This document shows, piece by piece, positions 16,981-25,979 of a stretch of 64,000 nt of DNA (within the stretch, counting starts at the first letter, position 1; each line of letters begins with the position of its first letter). The notes beneath the pieces are model-generated. The model was not told the origin of the DNA. It saw only the letters and a program-made list of their open reading frames with translations, and made no database searches. The DNA is taken from NCBI GenBank assembly GCA_963766995.1, contig CAVYCE010000001.1:930001-994000 (forward strand). Direction: 5' to 3'. The position numbers were made by a program, and so were the translations under genes. The stretch is from Bog-473 sp963766995. GTDB taxonomy: Bacteria; Actinomycetota; Acidimicrobiia; Acidimicrobiales; RAAP-2.

Positions 16981-18556
16981 CTAGCGGGTGACTTGACGCA
17001 CGCCGGTGGGCGAGCTGCCGCCGTTCGTCTCGTCCGGCGCCCCATTGGACAGCGCCTCGACGTCGATACGATCCGGCACCGGTGCCGGGTGCAGCTCGCT
17101 GTGCACGTCGTCCGGCCGAGGGTCGGCCGTGATCGTCGAGTACTCGCCCGCATCGGAACGGTGGACAATCACGGCGCGCTTACGTTTGCCGATTCCCTCC
17201 GCACCCTGCATTTCGATACACAACCGGTAGGTGACGAAGGCCACCACTATGGGCACGAACGCTGTCAAGAAGCGGAAGGCCCACAGCACGAAATTCAAGG
17301 ACAGGTGGAAGTAGTTGGCCAACACGTCGGTGGAACTGGCGGCAAACAGTGTGAAAAGCAAGGCGAAGAACGCGGCACCGGCGGCCGTCCGCTTGGGTCT
17401 GTCCCGCGGCCGATCCAAAAGATTGTGTAACTCGTTGTCCCCAGTGAATTTTCGTTCCAGCATGGGCCAGATCAACGCGATGTTGAATACCAGACCAGGG
17501 AAGATGACCGCCGGAAGGAACACTTCGAGCGGAATGGTGTGGCCAAAGGCCGTGAATTCCCACGACGGCATGATGCGGAGCGCGCCGTCAGTCCAGCCCA
17601 TGTACCAGTCCGGCTGGACGGCATACGAGATCTTGTAGGGCTCATAGGAGCCGAACTGCCAGATGGGGTTGATCTGGGCGAAGGCGCCCAGCAGGGCCGA
17701 GGCCGCAGCCACCATGAAGAGAAACCCGGTGGTCTTGGCCATGAAGGTCGGAAACATCGGCGAGCCAACCACATTGGTCTCGGTGCGACCAGGTCCCTTG
17801 AACTGAGTGTGCTTCTGGCGCACCAGCAGCGTCAGATGGGCGCCGATCAGTGCGAACAGGATGAGCGGGAAGATCAGGACGTGGATGATGTAGAAGCGGG
17901 GCAAGACCGCGTTCCCCGGGAATGTCCCACCCCACATGAACGAAGCCAGGTAGCTGCCGACAAACGGTATGGACTCGGCGATGGAGTAGCCGATGCGGAG
18001 ACCCGTGCCCGAAATCAAGTCGTCGGGGAGCGAGTACCCGATGTAACCCTCGAAGATGGCAATGATCAGCATGATGATGCCGATCGTGTAGTTGAGCTCA
18101 CGCGGCTTGCGGAAGGCACCAGTAAAGAAGATGCGGGCCATGTGCACGATGATCGAGCCGGTGAAGATGTCGGCGGCCCAGTGGTGCATCTGGCGCACCA
18201 AAAGCCCACCTCTCACGTCGAACGAGATTCGAACCGTTGAGGCATAGGACTCGGCCACGTGCTGACCGTGCAGAGGCGCATACGAGCCGTGGTAGATGAC
18301 CTGAGTGGCCGACGGCACGTAATAGAGGGCCAGGAAGATACCGGTGGCAATCAGGACGATGAAGGAGTACAGCGAGATCTCACCCAACATGAAGGACCAG
18401 TGGTCCGGGAAAAATCTTGTCCAAGAAGATGCGGCCGCCCTTGGCGACGCCCAAGCGATCATCGAGTTCACCGACGACCTGGCCGACACGCCCGTAGGGA
18501 CCCTGGGCCTCCTTGGCCTCACGCAGCGTCTTTGGTCGAGCCAGAGACGGGCTCAT
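16981..18556 (-). CDS. qcrB: cytochrome bc1 complex cytochrome b subunit, one apparent frameshift
   Basis: Cytochrome b of the menaquinol:cytochrome c reductase. The main frame covers residues from FPDHWSFMLGEISLYS to the C terminus, with paired heme His segments (QMHHWAADIF; IIHVLIF and GAHLTLLV) and PDWYMGW in place of PEWY, as in actinobacteria. The true N terminus (MSPSLARPKTLREAKEAQGP onward) lies in another frame and starts with an ATGA overlap on qcrA. Removing one base at 18405-18406 joins the two as ...KIFPDHWS. The C-terminal soluble tail, about 90 residues, is polar and Asp/Pro-rich. Confidence 0.9.
18405..18406. other. apparent single-base insertion (frameshift) in qcrB
   Basis: Context GGTCCGGG on the plus strand. 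Removing one C restores continuity between the coupled start at 18556 and the conserved FPDHWS block. This is the most downstream of eleven such sites in the cluster. Confidence 0.75.
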
Positions 18557-19507
18557 GCCGTCGTCCGTTCCCAGTACCCAGGGCCGACGGCCTGGTTGAA
18601 GCCATCCTGTGCTGCCAGGTACCCGTCACCATTGAACATCAGCGGCAACTGTGGCAGTGGGCGAGGGGCAGGACCGAATTGAGGCACGGCACCATTGCGT
18701 ACGTTGAACATGGACTGATGGCACGGACACACCAGCAGCTCCAGCTCCTGCTCGTACAGGCCGACCGGACAGCCTAGATGGGTACACATTTTGGAATAGG
18801 CGACGTAGCCGGATGGGGCCCAGGTTTCGCGGCCCGGCTCAGTGACCAAGTCCGTGTCCTGCACTCGGATCAGAACGGTCTGGTCCATCGATTGCGCCTG
18901 CTCGTTGTTCTGGTACCCCCGCGGGAACACCGTCATGATGCCGCCGATCGACCAGCGTGTCCTTGTGGACGGCCCGGCCATTGGTGTCGACCAGTATCGA
19001 TCCCTTGCGCCAGTCGGTCGTGTCGAAGGAGGTACCGGGCACCGGACCGAGCGAACGGAGCAGCGGGAAGACCGCCACAATCCCGAAGATGCCCGAACCG
19101 ATGGCAAACAGGCCGCCCAGCATTTTGCGGCGCTTGACCACGACGCTCGAGCGCTCGACCAATGCGGCGGCCAGTGGAGCTGCGCTCTTGCTCCGTGCCG
19201 AGGCCAACACGTGGCGCTCTTCGACGAATGGACCCTGCGGCATGAGGTACTTGCCCCAGGCGGTGAGGCCAAAGCCGAGCAGGAAGAGACCGGCGCCCAT
19301 GCTGCCGCCCAGAATCCAGGGGTTCAGGTTCTGCCAGTACGCCGCGCCGAAGAGGGCCACCATGAAAATGCCCAGCAAGAAGATCACGCCGATGATGGAC
19401 TCCACCCGCTCGGGGTTCCTGGCTGCGTCGCCCAGATGTGGATCGTCCAAGGTGGCGATCGGCATGGGCACCTTGGTGCGCGATGGCTCGTGGTCGGCGT
19501 CGCTCAC
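18553..19507 (-). CDS. qcrA: cytochrome bc1 complex Rieske iron-sulfur subunit, one apparent frameshift
   Basis: Rieske protein of the bc1 complex. The N-terminal part has the actinobacterial extra transmembrane helices (SIIGVIFLLGIFMVALFGAA; GLFLLGFGLTAWG) and a third helix after KRRKMLGG. The C-terminal domain carries the 2Fe-2S ligands CTHLGC (coded at 18769-18786) and CPCHQS (18718-18729). The two halves lie in different frames and join as DTLV-IGGIMTVFP once one base at 18949 is removed. The GTG start overlaps the qcrC stop (GTGA), which supports the repair at both ends. Export through Tat is usual for this family. Confidence 0.9.
18949..18949. other. apparent single-base insertion (frameshift) in qcrA
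   Basis: Context GCCGATCGACC on the plus strand. Removing the C after GAT joins the membrane half to the Rieske half. Confidence 0.75.
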
Positions 19508-20487
19508 GTGCGCTCTCCGATCCAGAAGCAGATGAGGGCCAGCCCACCCACGCCGATCAAGCAGGGCGACGAAGCCTTCTGCCACCGGCCCGACACCGCC
19601 GAGGCCGGCCCCGCCGGGACTGGCCGGATGCTGAATTTCCTGGGTCACGTAGGCCACCACGTCACGCACTTGGGAGTCGCTCAAGTTGCCTGAGAAGCGA
19701 GGCATGTTGGCCGGACCGATGCGCATGGCCTCGGTCACTTGCTGCGGCGTGACCGACCGGTTCTGCAGTGAGGGTGCGTTCGTACCGAAGGCCAGGGCGT
19801 CACCGGCACCGGTAATGGTGTGGCAGGCGGCGCAGTTCAAGGAGAAGAGGTCAGCGCCAATGGCCAGGTTGGCACCCTTGAGATGGGGGGTGGGCACAGC
19901 TGGAGCGGAGGGGTCGAGCGAATTCACGAAGGCGGCCAGCTCCAGCGCCTGCTTCGAGGTAAGGCGGGAATCCTTGCGCTCGGCTTCAATGGCTTTCACG
20001 TCGGTGGCTGGCATGCGGCCCGTGCTGACCCAGAAGTCCACGGTGGCGGCACCGACACCCTGAAGGTTAGGACCAATGGTGGCCTTGCCCTGGGGGTTCA
20101 CGCCGTTGGCGTCTGCGCCGTGGCAGCTGGAACATGTCTGCGCGAAAAGCAACTTGCCGGCTGCGATATACGAGGAGGGCGGGTTGGCATAGGTGATGGC
20201 ACCGTCGCCGTATTGGACCAGCTGATTGTCAAGGCAAAGCAGGTCCGAGCTTTTCAGTGGGTTGCCGGTGTCTTCGACCCCGCTCACGCCCTTGAGATTC
20301 AGGGAGCCGCAGCCCTTGTTCGAATGGCCGTTGACCGAAGACGTTGGAGGCCACTGTCTTGGCGCCGGCGATGGCGCCCGGGAAGGAACAGGACAGACCG
20401 CCCAACGTGGCGATGGCGAGAAGGCTCCCGGGAAGGAGGACCGAGGCTCGGAATTGATCGTCGAGAGTGTGTGCGCACGCCTGCCAT
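19504..20487 (-). CDS. qcrC: cytochrome bc1 complex diheme cytochrome c subunit, apparent frameshifts
   Basis: Diheme cytochrome c of the actinobacterial bc1 complex, which replaces a separate c1 and soluble c. Two CxxCH sites are coded at 20120-20134 (CSSCH) and 19820-19834 (CAACH), with later axial Met candidates (NMPRFSG). The ATG follows the ctaE stop by 2 bases. A hydrophobic anchor (ASVLLPGSLLAIATLGG) sits in one frame and the heme domain in another. The C-terminal helix LIGVGGLALICFWIGERT lies in a third frame and ends in TGA, overlapping qcrA. Shifts near 20459, 20335 and 19558 reconcile them. Confidence 0.88.
19558..19558. other. apparent single-base insertion (frameshift) near the qcrC 3' end
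   Basis: Context GCCGATCAAG. Removing the C restores the C-terminal membrane helix and a stop that overlaps the qcrA GTG as GTGA. Without it the frame runs on into qcrA as an artificial fusion. Confidence 0.75.
20335..20459. other. two apparent insertions in the qcrC N-terminal region
   Basis: Sites at about 20335-20336 (TTGACCGAAG) and 20459 (TTGATCGTC). Removing one C at each joins the ATG, the hydrophobic anchor and the heme domain. The exact positions are less certain than for the other sites, because the N terminus of QcrC is poorly conserved. Confidence 0.55.
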
Positions 20488-20489
20488 GT

Positions 20490-21095
20490 CTATTTGAGGA
20501 AGAACAGGCAACTGAAGAGCCCGATCCAGACGATGTCGACAAAGTGCCAGTAGTAACTGACACCCTGAATGGCAGCCAGCTCACCGGGGTCCCCACCCAC
20601 GTCACCCTTCATGCGGCCCAGCAGGAAGACCATGGCCACCAGGCCCAGGAAAACGTGGAGCCCGTGCAGGCCCGTCATGATGAAGAACAGCGATCCGTAG
20701 GAGTTCGTGTACCAACGGGTGGTCAGGAACAGCCACTCGGTGGCCTGGTTGCCCAGGAAGGCCGCACCCAGAATGATGGTGACGATGATCCAGCGGCGGG
20801 CTGACTTGCGGCGGCGCCATTCAGCCTGGTTGACGGCGTACTGCATGCTGAAACTGGAGGAGACCAGCACCAGGGTGAAGATGATGCCCCGGATGGTGTC
20901 GAGGTGGGTGCCCGGCGGGGGCCAGACGCCGCCGGGCGCGTTGGCCCGGATGGTGAAGAAGGCGGCAAAGAGGCCGCTGAAGAACATCAGCTCCGAGCCG
21001 AGCCAGATCATGACCCCGACGGCCAGCATGGGGGGACGATCGTGGACGATCTTGCCCTGTGGCGCGGGGTGCTCGACTGAAACAGCCTGGGTCAC
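20490..21095 (-). CDS. ctaE: cytochrome c oxidase subunit III
   Basis: Subunit III of the aa3 oxidase, 201 residues with about five transmembrane segments, as in actinobacteria. Characteristic blocks are MLAVGVMIWLGSELMFFSGLFAA, TGLHGLHVFLGLVAM and the C-terminal SYYWHFVDIVWIGLF. It heads the ctaE-qcrCAB cluster, which assembles with ctaCDF into the bcc-aa3 supercomplex in known actinobacteria. The GTG at 21095 was chosen because TAGAAA lies 7 bases upstream and this gives the usual N terminus; a GTG nine codons earlier is the alternative. qcrC starts 2 bases after its stop. Confidence 0.93.
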   Translation of the reverse strand: MTQAVSVEHPAPQGKIVHDRPPMLAVGVMIWLGSELMFFSGLFAAFFTIRANAPGGVWPPPGTHLDTIRGIIFTLVLVSSSFSMQYAVNQAEWRRRKSARRWIIVTIILGAAFLGNQATEWLFLTTRWYTNSYGSLFFIMTGLHGLHVFLGLVAMVFLLGRMKGDVGGDPGELAAIQGVSYYWHFVDIVWIGLFSCLFFLK

Positions 21096-21102
21096 AGGGC
21101 AT

Positions 21103-21108
21103 TTTCTA
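21103..21108 (-). promoter_or_regulatory. -10-like TAGAAA, leaderless start of ctaE-qcrCAB
   Basis: The minus-strand hexamer TAGAAA lies 7 bases before the GTG at 21095. The same hexamer precedes nuoA at 50901-50906. Confidence 0.4.
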
Positions 21109-21173
21109 GTCGACGGGGCCACTTATAGCGCCAACAAGCAGGTAGGGGCGTTGTGCGTCCGGGCCCTGAAGAC

Positions 21174-23558
21174 TCAGCCTTGGTCAGGCGCGAGGGCACG
21201 TGACAGCGGCACCGGAAGGGGCTCCGCGTGCACGATGGCCAACCGCCTGGTTGGTCGCGTGAGGGCCACATAGAGGGTGCGCAAGCCCCGGGTGGTGGCT
21301 ACCGGAGGGCCCTCGCCGGCGACCTTTTCACCCACGGCGGCGATCAGCGCCGGCTCGACCACCACCACGGCGTCGAACTCGAGCCCATTGGTCTCGTCGG
21401 CCGGCAGGAGCACCAGCCCGGCGGCCAGGCCGTCACCGGTGGGATCACGTGGATCGATGGCCAGCAGATCCCTCCTCGGCCAGGGCCCGGCTGACTTCGG
21501 GCAGCAGGAGCGCTCGGTCCGAGCACGGCGACGCGACCTGGGGCCACCTCGGCCACTTCTTCCCGGGCGGCCCGGGCCACGGCGGCGGCCAGCTCGGCCT
21601 GGGCGGTCGTGGATGATGCGGGGCGTGTGTCCCGATTGCCGTACGGGCCGGGGTGGTGTGATGTCGGGCGCGGCCACCTTGAGCACCTGGGCAGCCACCG
21701 CCACAACTTCGGCCGGTGTCCGGTAGCTGACGGTGAGCTCGACCAGACGGGGCGGGCGCTGCGGCGATGAGGTGCTGCGTGACGTCTTCCCAGTTCTGCG
21801 GCGCCCACGGTCCGGTGGCCTGGGCGATGTCGCCCACCACCGTCATGGAACCCGAGAGCGAGCGCCGGGACAGCATGCGTAGCTGCATTGGCGAGAGGTC
21901 CTGCACCTCGTCCACCACGATGTGCCCGAAGGAGCGGACGTCGTCTCGTCCAGAGCGAGCTGCAGGCTCGGAGCGGGCATCGGTGATGCGGTGAGCCCCT
22001 GGGGCCAGAAGCCGTCGGGCGCGCTCCCCTCCTGCTCCCGGACCTGACGGGACCGGATAGGCCGGGCACCACCCTCGGCGCGGTCCCAGAATGGTACGTG
22101 CTTCGTCGATCAGTGCGGTGTCGGCCGACTGACCAGGCCACCTCTTCGAACGTGCGGCTGCGCGGCCGATAGAGACGGGAGGTCTCCTCGGCGCTCAAAA
22201 TGCCCTTACCGGCGACGGTCAGCAGCGGTCGAGCGCCCAAGAGATCGTGCAGGAACTCATGGGCCGAGAGGCGCGGCCACATGCGGTCGAGCGCCTCACC
22301 CACTTCAGGCACGCGGCGGAGACGCTGGGCCAGGTCGGCCTGCTCTTCAGCGGTGGGGGCGTCGTCAATCGACACTGCCCTGTGAGTTGCGGGCCCGGTA
22401 GTCATCGGAGAGCACGCGGAACACGTGGGCCTCGACGAAGCGCCGCCGCACGTTGTGGGTACCGGGACGGCGGCGCGCCATGTTGATGATGTCCTCGGTG
22501 GCTCTGGAACGCAGGCGCAGCACACTGGCCCCAAAGGGGACTTCGGCGTCCTGGCGCAGCGGGCGCTGCCGCGAGCGCACGGCCCGGGACAGCACCTTGA
22601 CCATGCGAACGTCGCCCTTGAGCTTGGCCACGTCGGCCTCATCGGTGCCACGCACCCGAACCTCAGGCACCAAGCCGGCCACGGTGGAGAGACTCACTCC
22701 GGTCTCGCCGAGCGACGGCAGCACCTGCTCGATGTAGCGCAGGAAGAGCGGGTTGGGCCCGACCACGAGGACGCCTTGCCGCTCCAGTGGGAACCGGTGC
22801 GTATAGAGCAGGTAGGCCGCGCGGTGGAGGGCCACTGCGGTCTTGCCCGTGCCAGGACCACCCTGGACGACCAGCACGCCGGTGAGCGGCGAGCGGATGA
22901 TCTCGTCCTGCTCCCGCTGAATCGTGCCGATGATGTCGCCCATTTGGCCGGTCCGAGCCTGACCCAGAGCAGAGAGGAGGGCGCCGGGCCCACCCAGCAC
23001 CATGCCCTCAGAAAGCAGTCGCTCTCCCGGTCCGTCATCGCCGGTATTGGGATTCGACACCGGAAGGAGGGGGGCGCCGACGGCTCGGGTTGGATCAGCG
23101 AAATACTCGTCCTCCAGGCCGAGCACGGTTCGGCCGCGGACAGCCAGGTGGCGGCGGCGGGCCAGCCCCTGAGGGTCCAGACCGGTGGCCCGGTAGAAGG
23201 GTTCGGCCACCGGGGCCCGCCAGTCGACGACCAGTGGATCATGATCGGGGCCCGAGACGGCCAGGCGACCGATGTGGAAGGACTCGCCCAGCAGCGAGGC
23301 ATTGTCATCGTCAGGCTCGGGGAATCGGTCGATTCGGCCGAAGTAGAGGGCCTGATCACCGATGTCGAGTTGCTCCAGTCGGGCCAGGCTGGTGCGCACC
23401 ACGATGTCACGCTCGGTGCGGGATTGGAATGTGCCCCCTCGACCCAGGTCGAGGACACCTTGGAGCATTTGGCGAGCTTCGCCCCGCATGGCCTCAAGGC
23501 CGTCGTGGGCGCGGTTCAGGAACTCCTGCTCATCCTCCAAATCAGGATGGTCCGGCAC
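21174..23558 (-). CDS. HelD/HelR-type UvrD-like helicase, at least six apparent frameshifts
   Basis: A superfamily-1 helicase-like ATPase of the HelD group, whose studied members free RNA polymerase from stalled complexes and can protect it from rifamycins. The intact N-terminal 390 codons carry the Walker A GPGTGKT. Downstream blocks fall in changing frames: IVVDEVQDLSPMQLRMLSRR and SMTVVGDIAQATGPWAPQ (motifs II and III), LTVSYRTPAEVV (motif IV) and a C-terminal ETNGLEFDAVVVVEP with LYVALTR (motifs V and VI). Sites near 22370, 22129, 21748, 21608, 21519 and 21470 each need one base removed. Conserved residues between the breaks argue that the gene is functional in the organism. Confidence 0.82.
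21470..22370. other. cluster of apparent insertions in helD
   Basis: Positions 22370 (GTCAATCGAC), 22129 (GCCGACTGAC), 21748 (CCAGACGGGG), 21608 (GCGGTCGTGG), 21519-21520 (CTCGGTCCGAG) and 21470-21472 (CAGATCCCTC). Removing one C at each yields a continuous HelD-like protein. The stretch 21930-22085 may hold further shifts: its most protein-like reading leaves the frame and returns before DDVRSFGHIVVDE. Confidence 0.65.
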
Positions 23559-23664
23559 TGCACCCCTTTCTCCCCCCGCCCGTCAGGGAAACGGTTCAGC
23601 TTAATCCGTGTGCCATGGGGGTCTATTCGGGCCTCTCCGACCGGGGGTCATCTCAGTCGCCGCC

Positions 23665-23670
23665 TACGAT
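23665..23670 (+). promoter_or_regulatory. -10-like TACGAT upstream of the ybjQ-like/hemE operon
   Basis: TACGAT is followed by a 28-base leader containing AAGGGAGGT before the ATG at 23699. It would drive the ybjQ-like, hemE, cpfC, cgoX and lnt-like genes. Confidence 0.35.
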
Positions 23671-23698
23671 GACTGCCCACGACATAAGGGAGGTATTC

Positions 23699-24022
23699 AT
23701 GCTCATTTCGACCATGAACGATGTGCCTGGATACAAGGTGACGTCGGTGCTGGGAGAGGTCTTCGGTCTGACGGTGCGCTCGCGTAACTTCGGTTCCCAG
23801 TTGGGCGCCGGGTTCAAGTCCATCGTCGGTGGCGAGCTAAAGGGCATGACCAAGAATCTGCAGACGAGCCGGGAAGAGGTCGTCGGACGGATGGTGACCG
23901 AAGCCGAGTCACGGGGCGGCAATGCCGTGTTGGCCATGCGCTTCGACACCTCGGAAATGGGTGGCAACTGGACCGAAATCTGCGCCTACGGCACCGCGGT
24001 CGTCATAGAGCCACTCGGGTGA
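23699..24022 (+). CDS. YbjQ/UPF0145 family protein
   Basis: A 107-residue protein of the YbjQ (heavy-metal-binding-domain-like) family, thought to form a pentameric ring; its function is unknown. Visible family blocks are STMNDVPGYKVTSVLGEVFG, a central IVGGELKGMTKNLQTSREEV and EAESRGGNAVLAMRFDTSEM. The ATG is preceded by AAGGGAGGT. Its stop overlaps the hemE GTG (GTGA), so it heads the heme operon here and may be co-translated with hemE. Confidence 0.82.
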   Translation: MLISTMNDVPGYKVTSVLGEVFGLTVRSRNFGSQLGAGFKSIVGGELKGMTKNLQTSREEVVGRMVTEAESRGGNAVLAMRFDTSEMGGNWTEICAYGTAVVIEPLG

Positions 24023-25068
24023 GCTCAGAGGCGGGCGCCGAGACGAATCTCGTGCGCGCCTGCTTCGGTCAACCGGTGACTCGCACGCCGGTGTGGTTCA
24101 TGCGCCAGGCCGGACGAGCGCTGCCGGAGTACAGAGCAGCCCGAGGCACCGGATCCATTCTGTCGGCCATCGGTGACGGGGCCCTGGCGGCCGAGCTCAC
24201 GCTCCAGCCCGTGCGCCGGTACGGCGTTGACGCCGCCATCCTCTTCTCCGACATTGTGGTGCCCATACATGCCACCGGGTTCGGGGTCGACATAGAAGCT
24301 GGTCGCGGGCCGGTGATGGAGATTCCGTTCCGCTCCGCCGACGACCTGGCCCGCCTGCGCCCGCTCGAGCCAGAGGAGGACGTGCCCTATGTCCTCGAAG
24401 CAGCCAGTTTGGTGGCCCAGGAATTGGCCGGGAGCGGTGTGGCGCTCATCGGATTTGCCGGCGCACCATTCACGGTCGCCAGCTATCTCATTGAAGGCGG
24501 GCCGTCGCGCACGTTCACCAAGGTCAAGGCCCTGATGCACGGCGATCCGGAGTTGTGGGCCCAGCTGATGGCTCGCCTGGCCGACATGTCCATCGCTTTC
24601 CTGCGGGCGCAGATCGGTGCCGGCGTACAGGCCGTGCAGCTCTTCGACAGTTGGGCCGGTTCTCTGTCGCCGGCCGAATACGAGCGATTCGTGCTTCCCA
24701 CAACGCAGGCTGTATTCGAAGGCATCGCCGACCTTGGTGTGCCCTCCATCCTCTTCGGTGTGGGCACAGGTGAGCTGCTGAGCCTCATGGGCACCGCCGG
24801 CTCGAACGTAGTGGGCGTGGACTGGCGGGTGCCGCTCAACGTGGCGCGGCAACGCATCGGTCCCGGACACGCGGTGCAGGGCAACCTCGATCCGGCATTC
24901 TGCGTGGCCCCCTGGCCGGTGGTCGAGTCCGCCACCCGTCAGGTCCTGGCCGACGGTAGTGGAAACGGGCACATCTTCAACCTCGGACACGGGGTGCTGC
25001 CCGAGGCCGACGTTGGGATTTTGGCGGCCGTGGTCGACCTCGTGCATGCGGAGAGCACGCCCGGATGA
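24019..25068 (+). CDS. hemE: uroporphyrinogen decarboxylase
   Basis: Decarboxylates the four acetate side chains of uroporphyrinogen III to give coproporphyrinogen III in the cytosol. The 349-residue sequence has the N-terminal signature PVWFMRQAGRALPEYR (about residue 25-40), which carries the substrate-contacting Arg residues, then ILFSDIVVP with the catalytic Asp and FAGAPFTVASYLIEG. The C-terminal FNLGHGVLPE is also typical. It starts with GTGA on the ybjQ-like gene and ends in an ATGA overlap with cpfC. Confidence 0.95.
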   Translation: MSSEAGAETNLVRACFGQPVTRTPVWFMRQAGRALPEYRAARGTGSILSAIGDGALAAELTLQPVRRYGVDAAILFSDIVVPIHATGFGVDIEAGRGPVMEIPFRSADDLARLRPLEPEEDVPYVLEAASLVAQELAGSGVALIGFAGAPFTVASYLIEGGPSRTFTKVKALMHGDPELWAQLMARLADMSIAFLRAQIGAGVQAVQLFDSWAGSLSPAEYERFVLPTTQAVFEGIADLGVPSILFGVGTGELLSLMGTAGSNVVGVDWRVPLNVARQRIGPGHAVQGNLDPAFCVAPWPVVESATRQVLADGSGNGHIFNLGHGVLPEADVGILAAVVDLVHAESTPG

Positions 25069-25973
25069 ACGCTCCGACCGGGGTGCTGGTCATGGCCCAC
25101 GGGACACCAGCGCGCGCTGAAGATGTCGAAGCCTTTTACACGCGGATCCGGCGCGGCAATGCGCCCAGTGCCGAACAACTGGCCGACCTGCAACGCCGCT
25201 ACGACGCCATCGGCGGGCTGTCACCACTGACCGAACGCACCGAGGCTCAGGTGCGCGGTTTGGAGCAGGCGCTGACGGCGCGCGCTCCCGATCGATACGT
25301 CGTTGCCTTCGGCGCCAAACACGTCATCCCACTCATCGAAGACGGCGCCGAGGAGCTCACAAGCATTGGCGTCGATCGGGTCATCGGATTGGTGCTCACT
25401 CCACACGGATCGTCAATGGGAGCGGGCGAGTACTTGGCGCGGGCCGCGGCTGCACTGAGCAGCACACCCTTCACCGCTATCTCAAGTTGGTACAAACACC
25501 CCGATCTCCTACGGCTTCTGAGCCTCCGCATCAATGAGGCGCGCCGACAGGTCGGGCCAGACGCCCCCGTCATCTTCACTGCACACTCATTGCCCGAACG
25601 CGTGCGAGCCATGGGCGACGATTATCCCGAGCAATTGGAAGATTCGGCCCGGCTGGTGGCCGAGGCGGCCGGCCTCTCACACTGGTCAGTGGCGTGGCAG
25701 AGCGCCGGTCGCACTCCCGAGCCTTGGTTAGGTCCCGACGTGCGAGATGCGGTCCGAGCGTTGGCCGAGGCGGGCCACGCTGCTGTAGTGGTGTGTCCCA
25801 TCGGTTTCGTGTCCGACCACTTGGAAGTGCTCTACGACCTCGATGTGGAGTTGGCCCAGGTGGCAACCGATGCCGGAATCCGCCTCGCCCGCACCGAGTC
25901 GCTGAATGACGATCCCGAATTCATGGGGGTGCTGGCCGACGTGGTGCTGGCCGCCGACCCTCGGGAGCGCTGA
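25065..25973 (+). CDS. cpfC: coproporphyrin ferrochelatase
   Basis: Ferrochelatase-type enzyme of 302 residues, older name hemH. Next to CgoX it most likely inserts iron into coproporphyrin III in the coproporphyrin-dependent heme route of Actinobacteria and Firmicutes. The metal-site His is in FTAHSLPERV and the Glu in CPIGFVSDHLEVLYDLD; SAGRTPEPWLGPDV is another conserved block. The Cys set that holds a 2Fe-2S cluster in some actinobacterial ferrochelatases is not evident. The start overlaps hemE (ATGA), and cgoX begins 6 bases after its stop. Confidence 0.92.
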   Translation: MNAPTGVLVMAHGTPARAEDVEAFYTRIRRGNAPSAEQLADLQRRYDAIGGLSPLTERTEAQVRGLEQALTARAPDRYVVAFGAKHVIPLIEDGAEELTSIGVDRVIGLVLTPHGSSMGAGEYLARAAAALSSTPFTAISSWYKHPDLLRLLSLRINEARRQVGPDAPVIFTAHSLPERVRAMGDDYPEQLEDSARLVAEAAGLSHWSVAWQSAGRTPEPWLGPDVRDAVRALAEAGHAAVVVCPIGFVSDHLEVLYDLDVELAQVATDAGIRLARTESLNDDPEFMGVLADVVLAADPRER

Positions 25974-25979
25974 ACACTC

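Noticed and set aside
18839..20605. A single 588-codon minus-strand frame that would fuse qcrC and qcrA
   Set aside because: The fusion arises because the qcrC stop is hidden by a +1 shift at 19558. The alternative frame gives a proper membrane helix and a stop that overlaps the qcrA GTG.
18400..22375. Programmed +1 frameshifting as the explanation for the broken genes
   Set aside because: No common slippery codon precedes the sites. Eleven events in four genes, with none elsewhere, fit a local sequence error better. I keep it only as an alternative.
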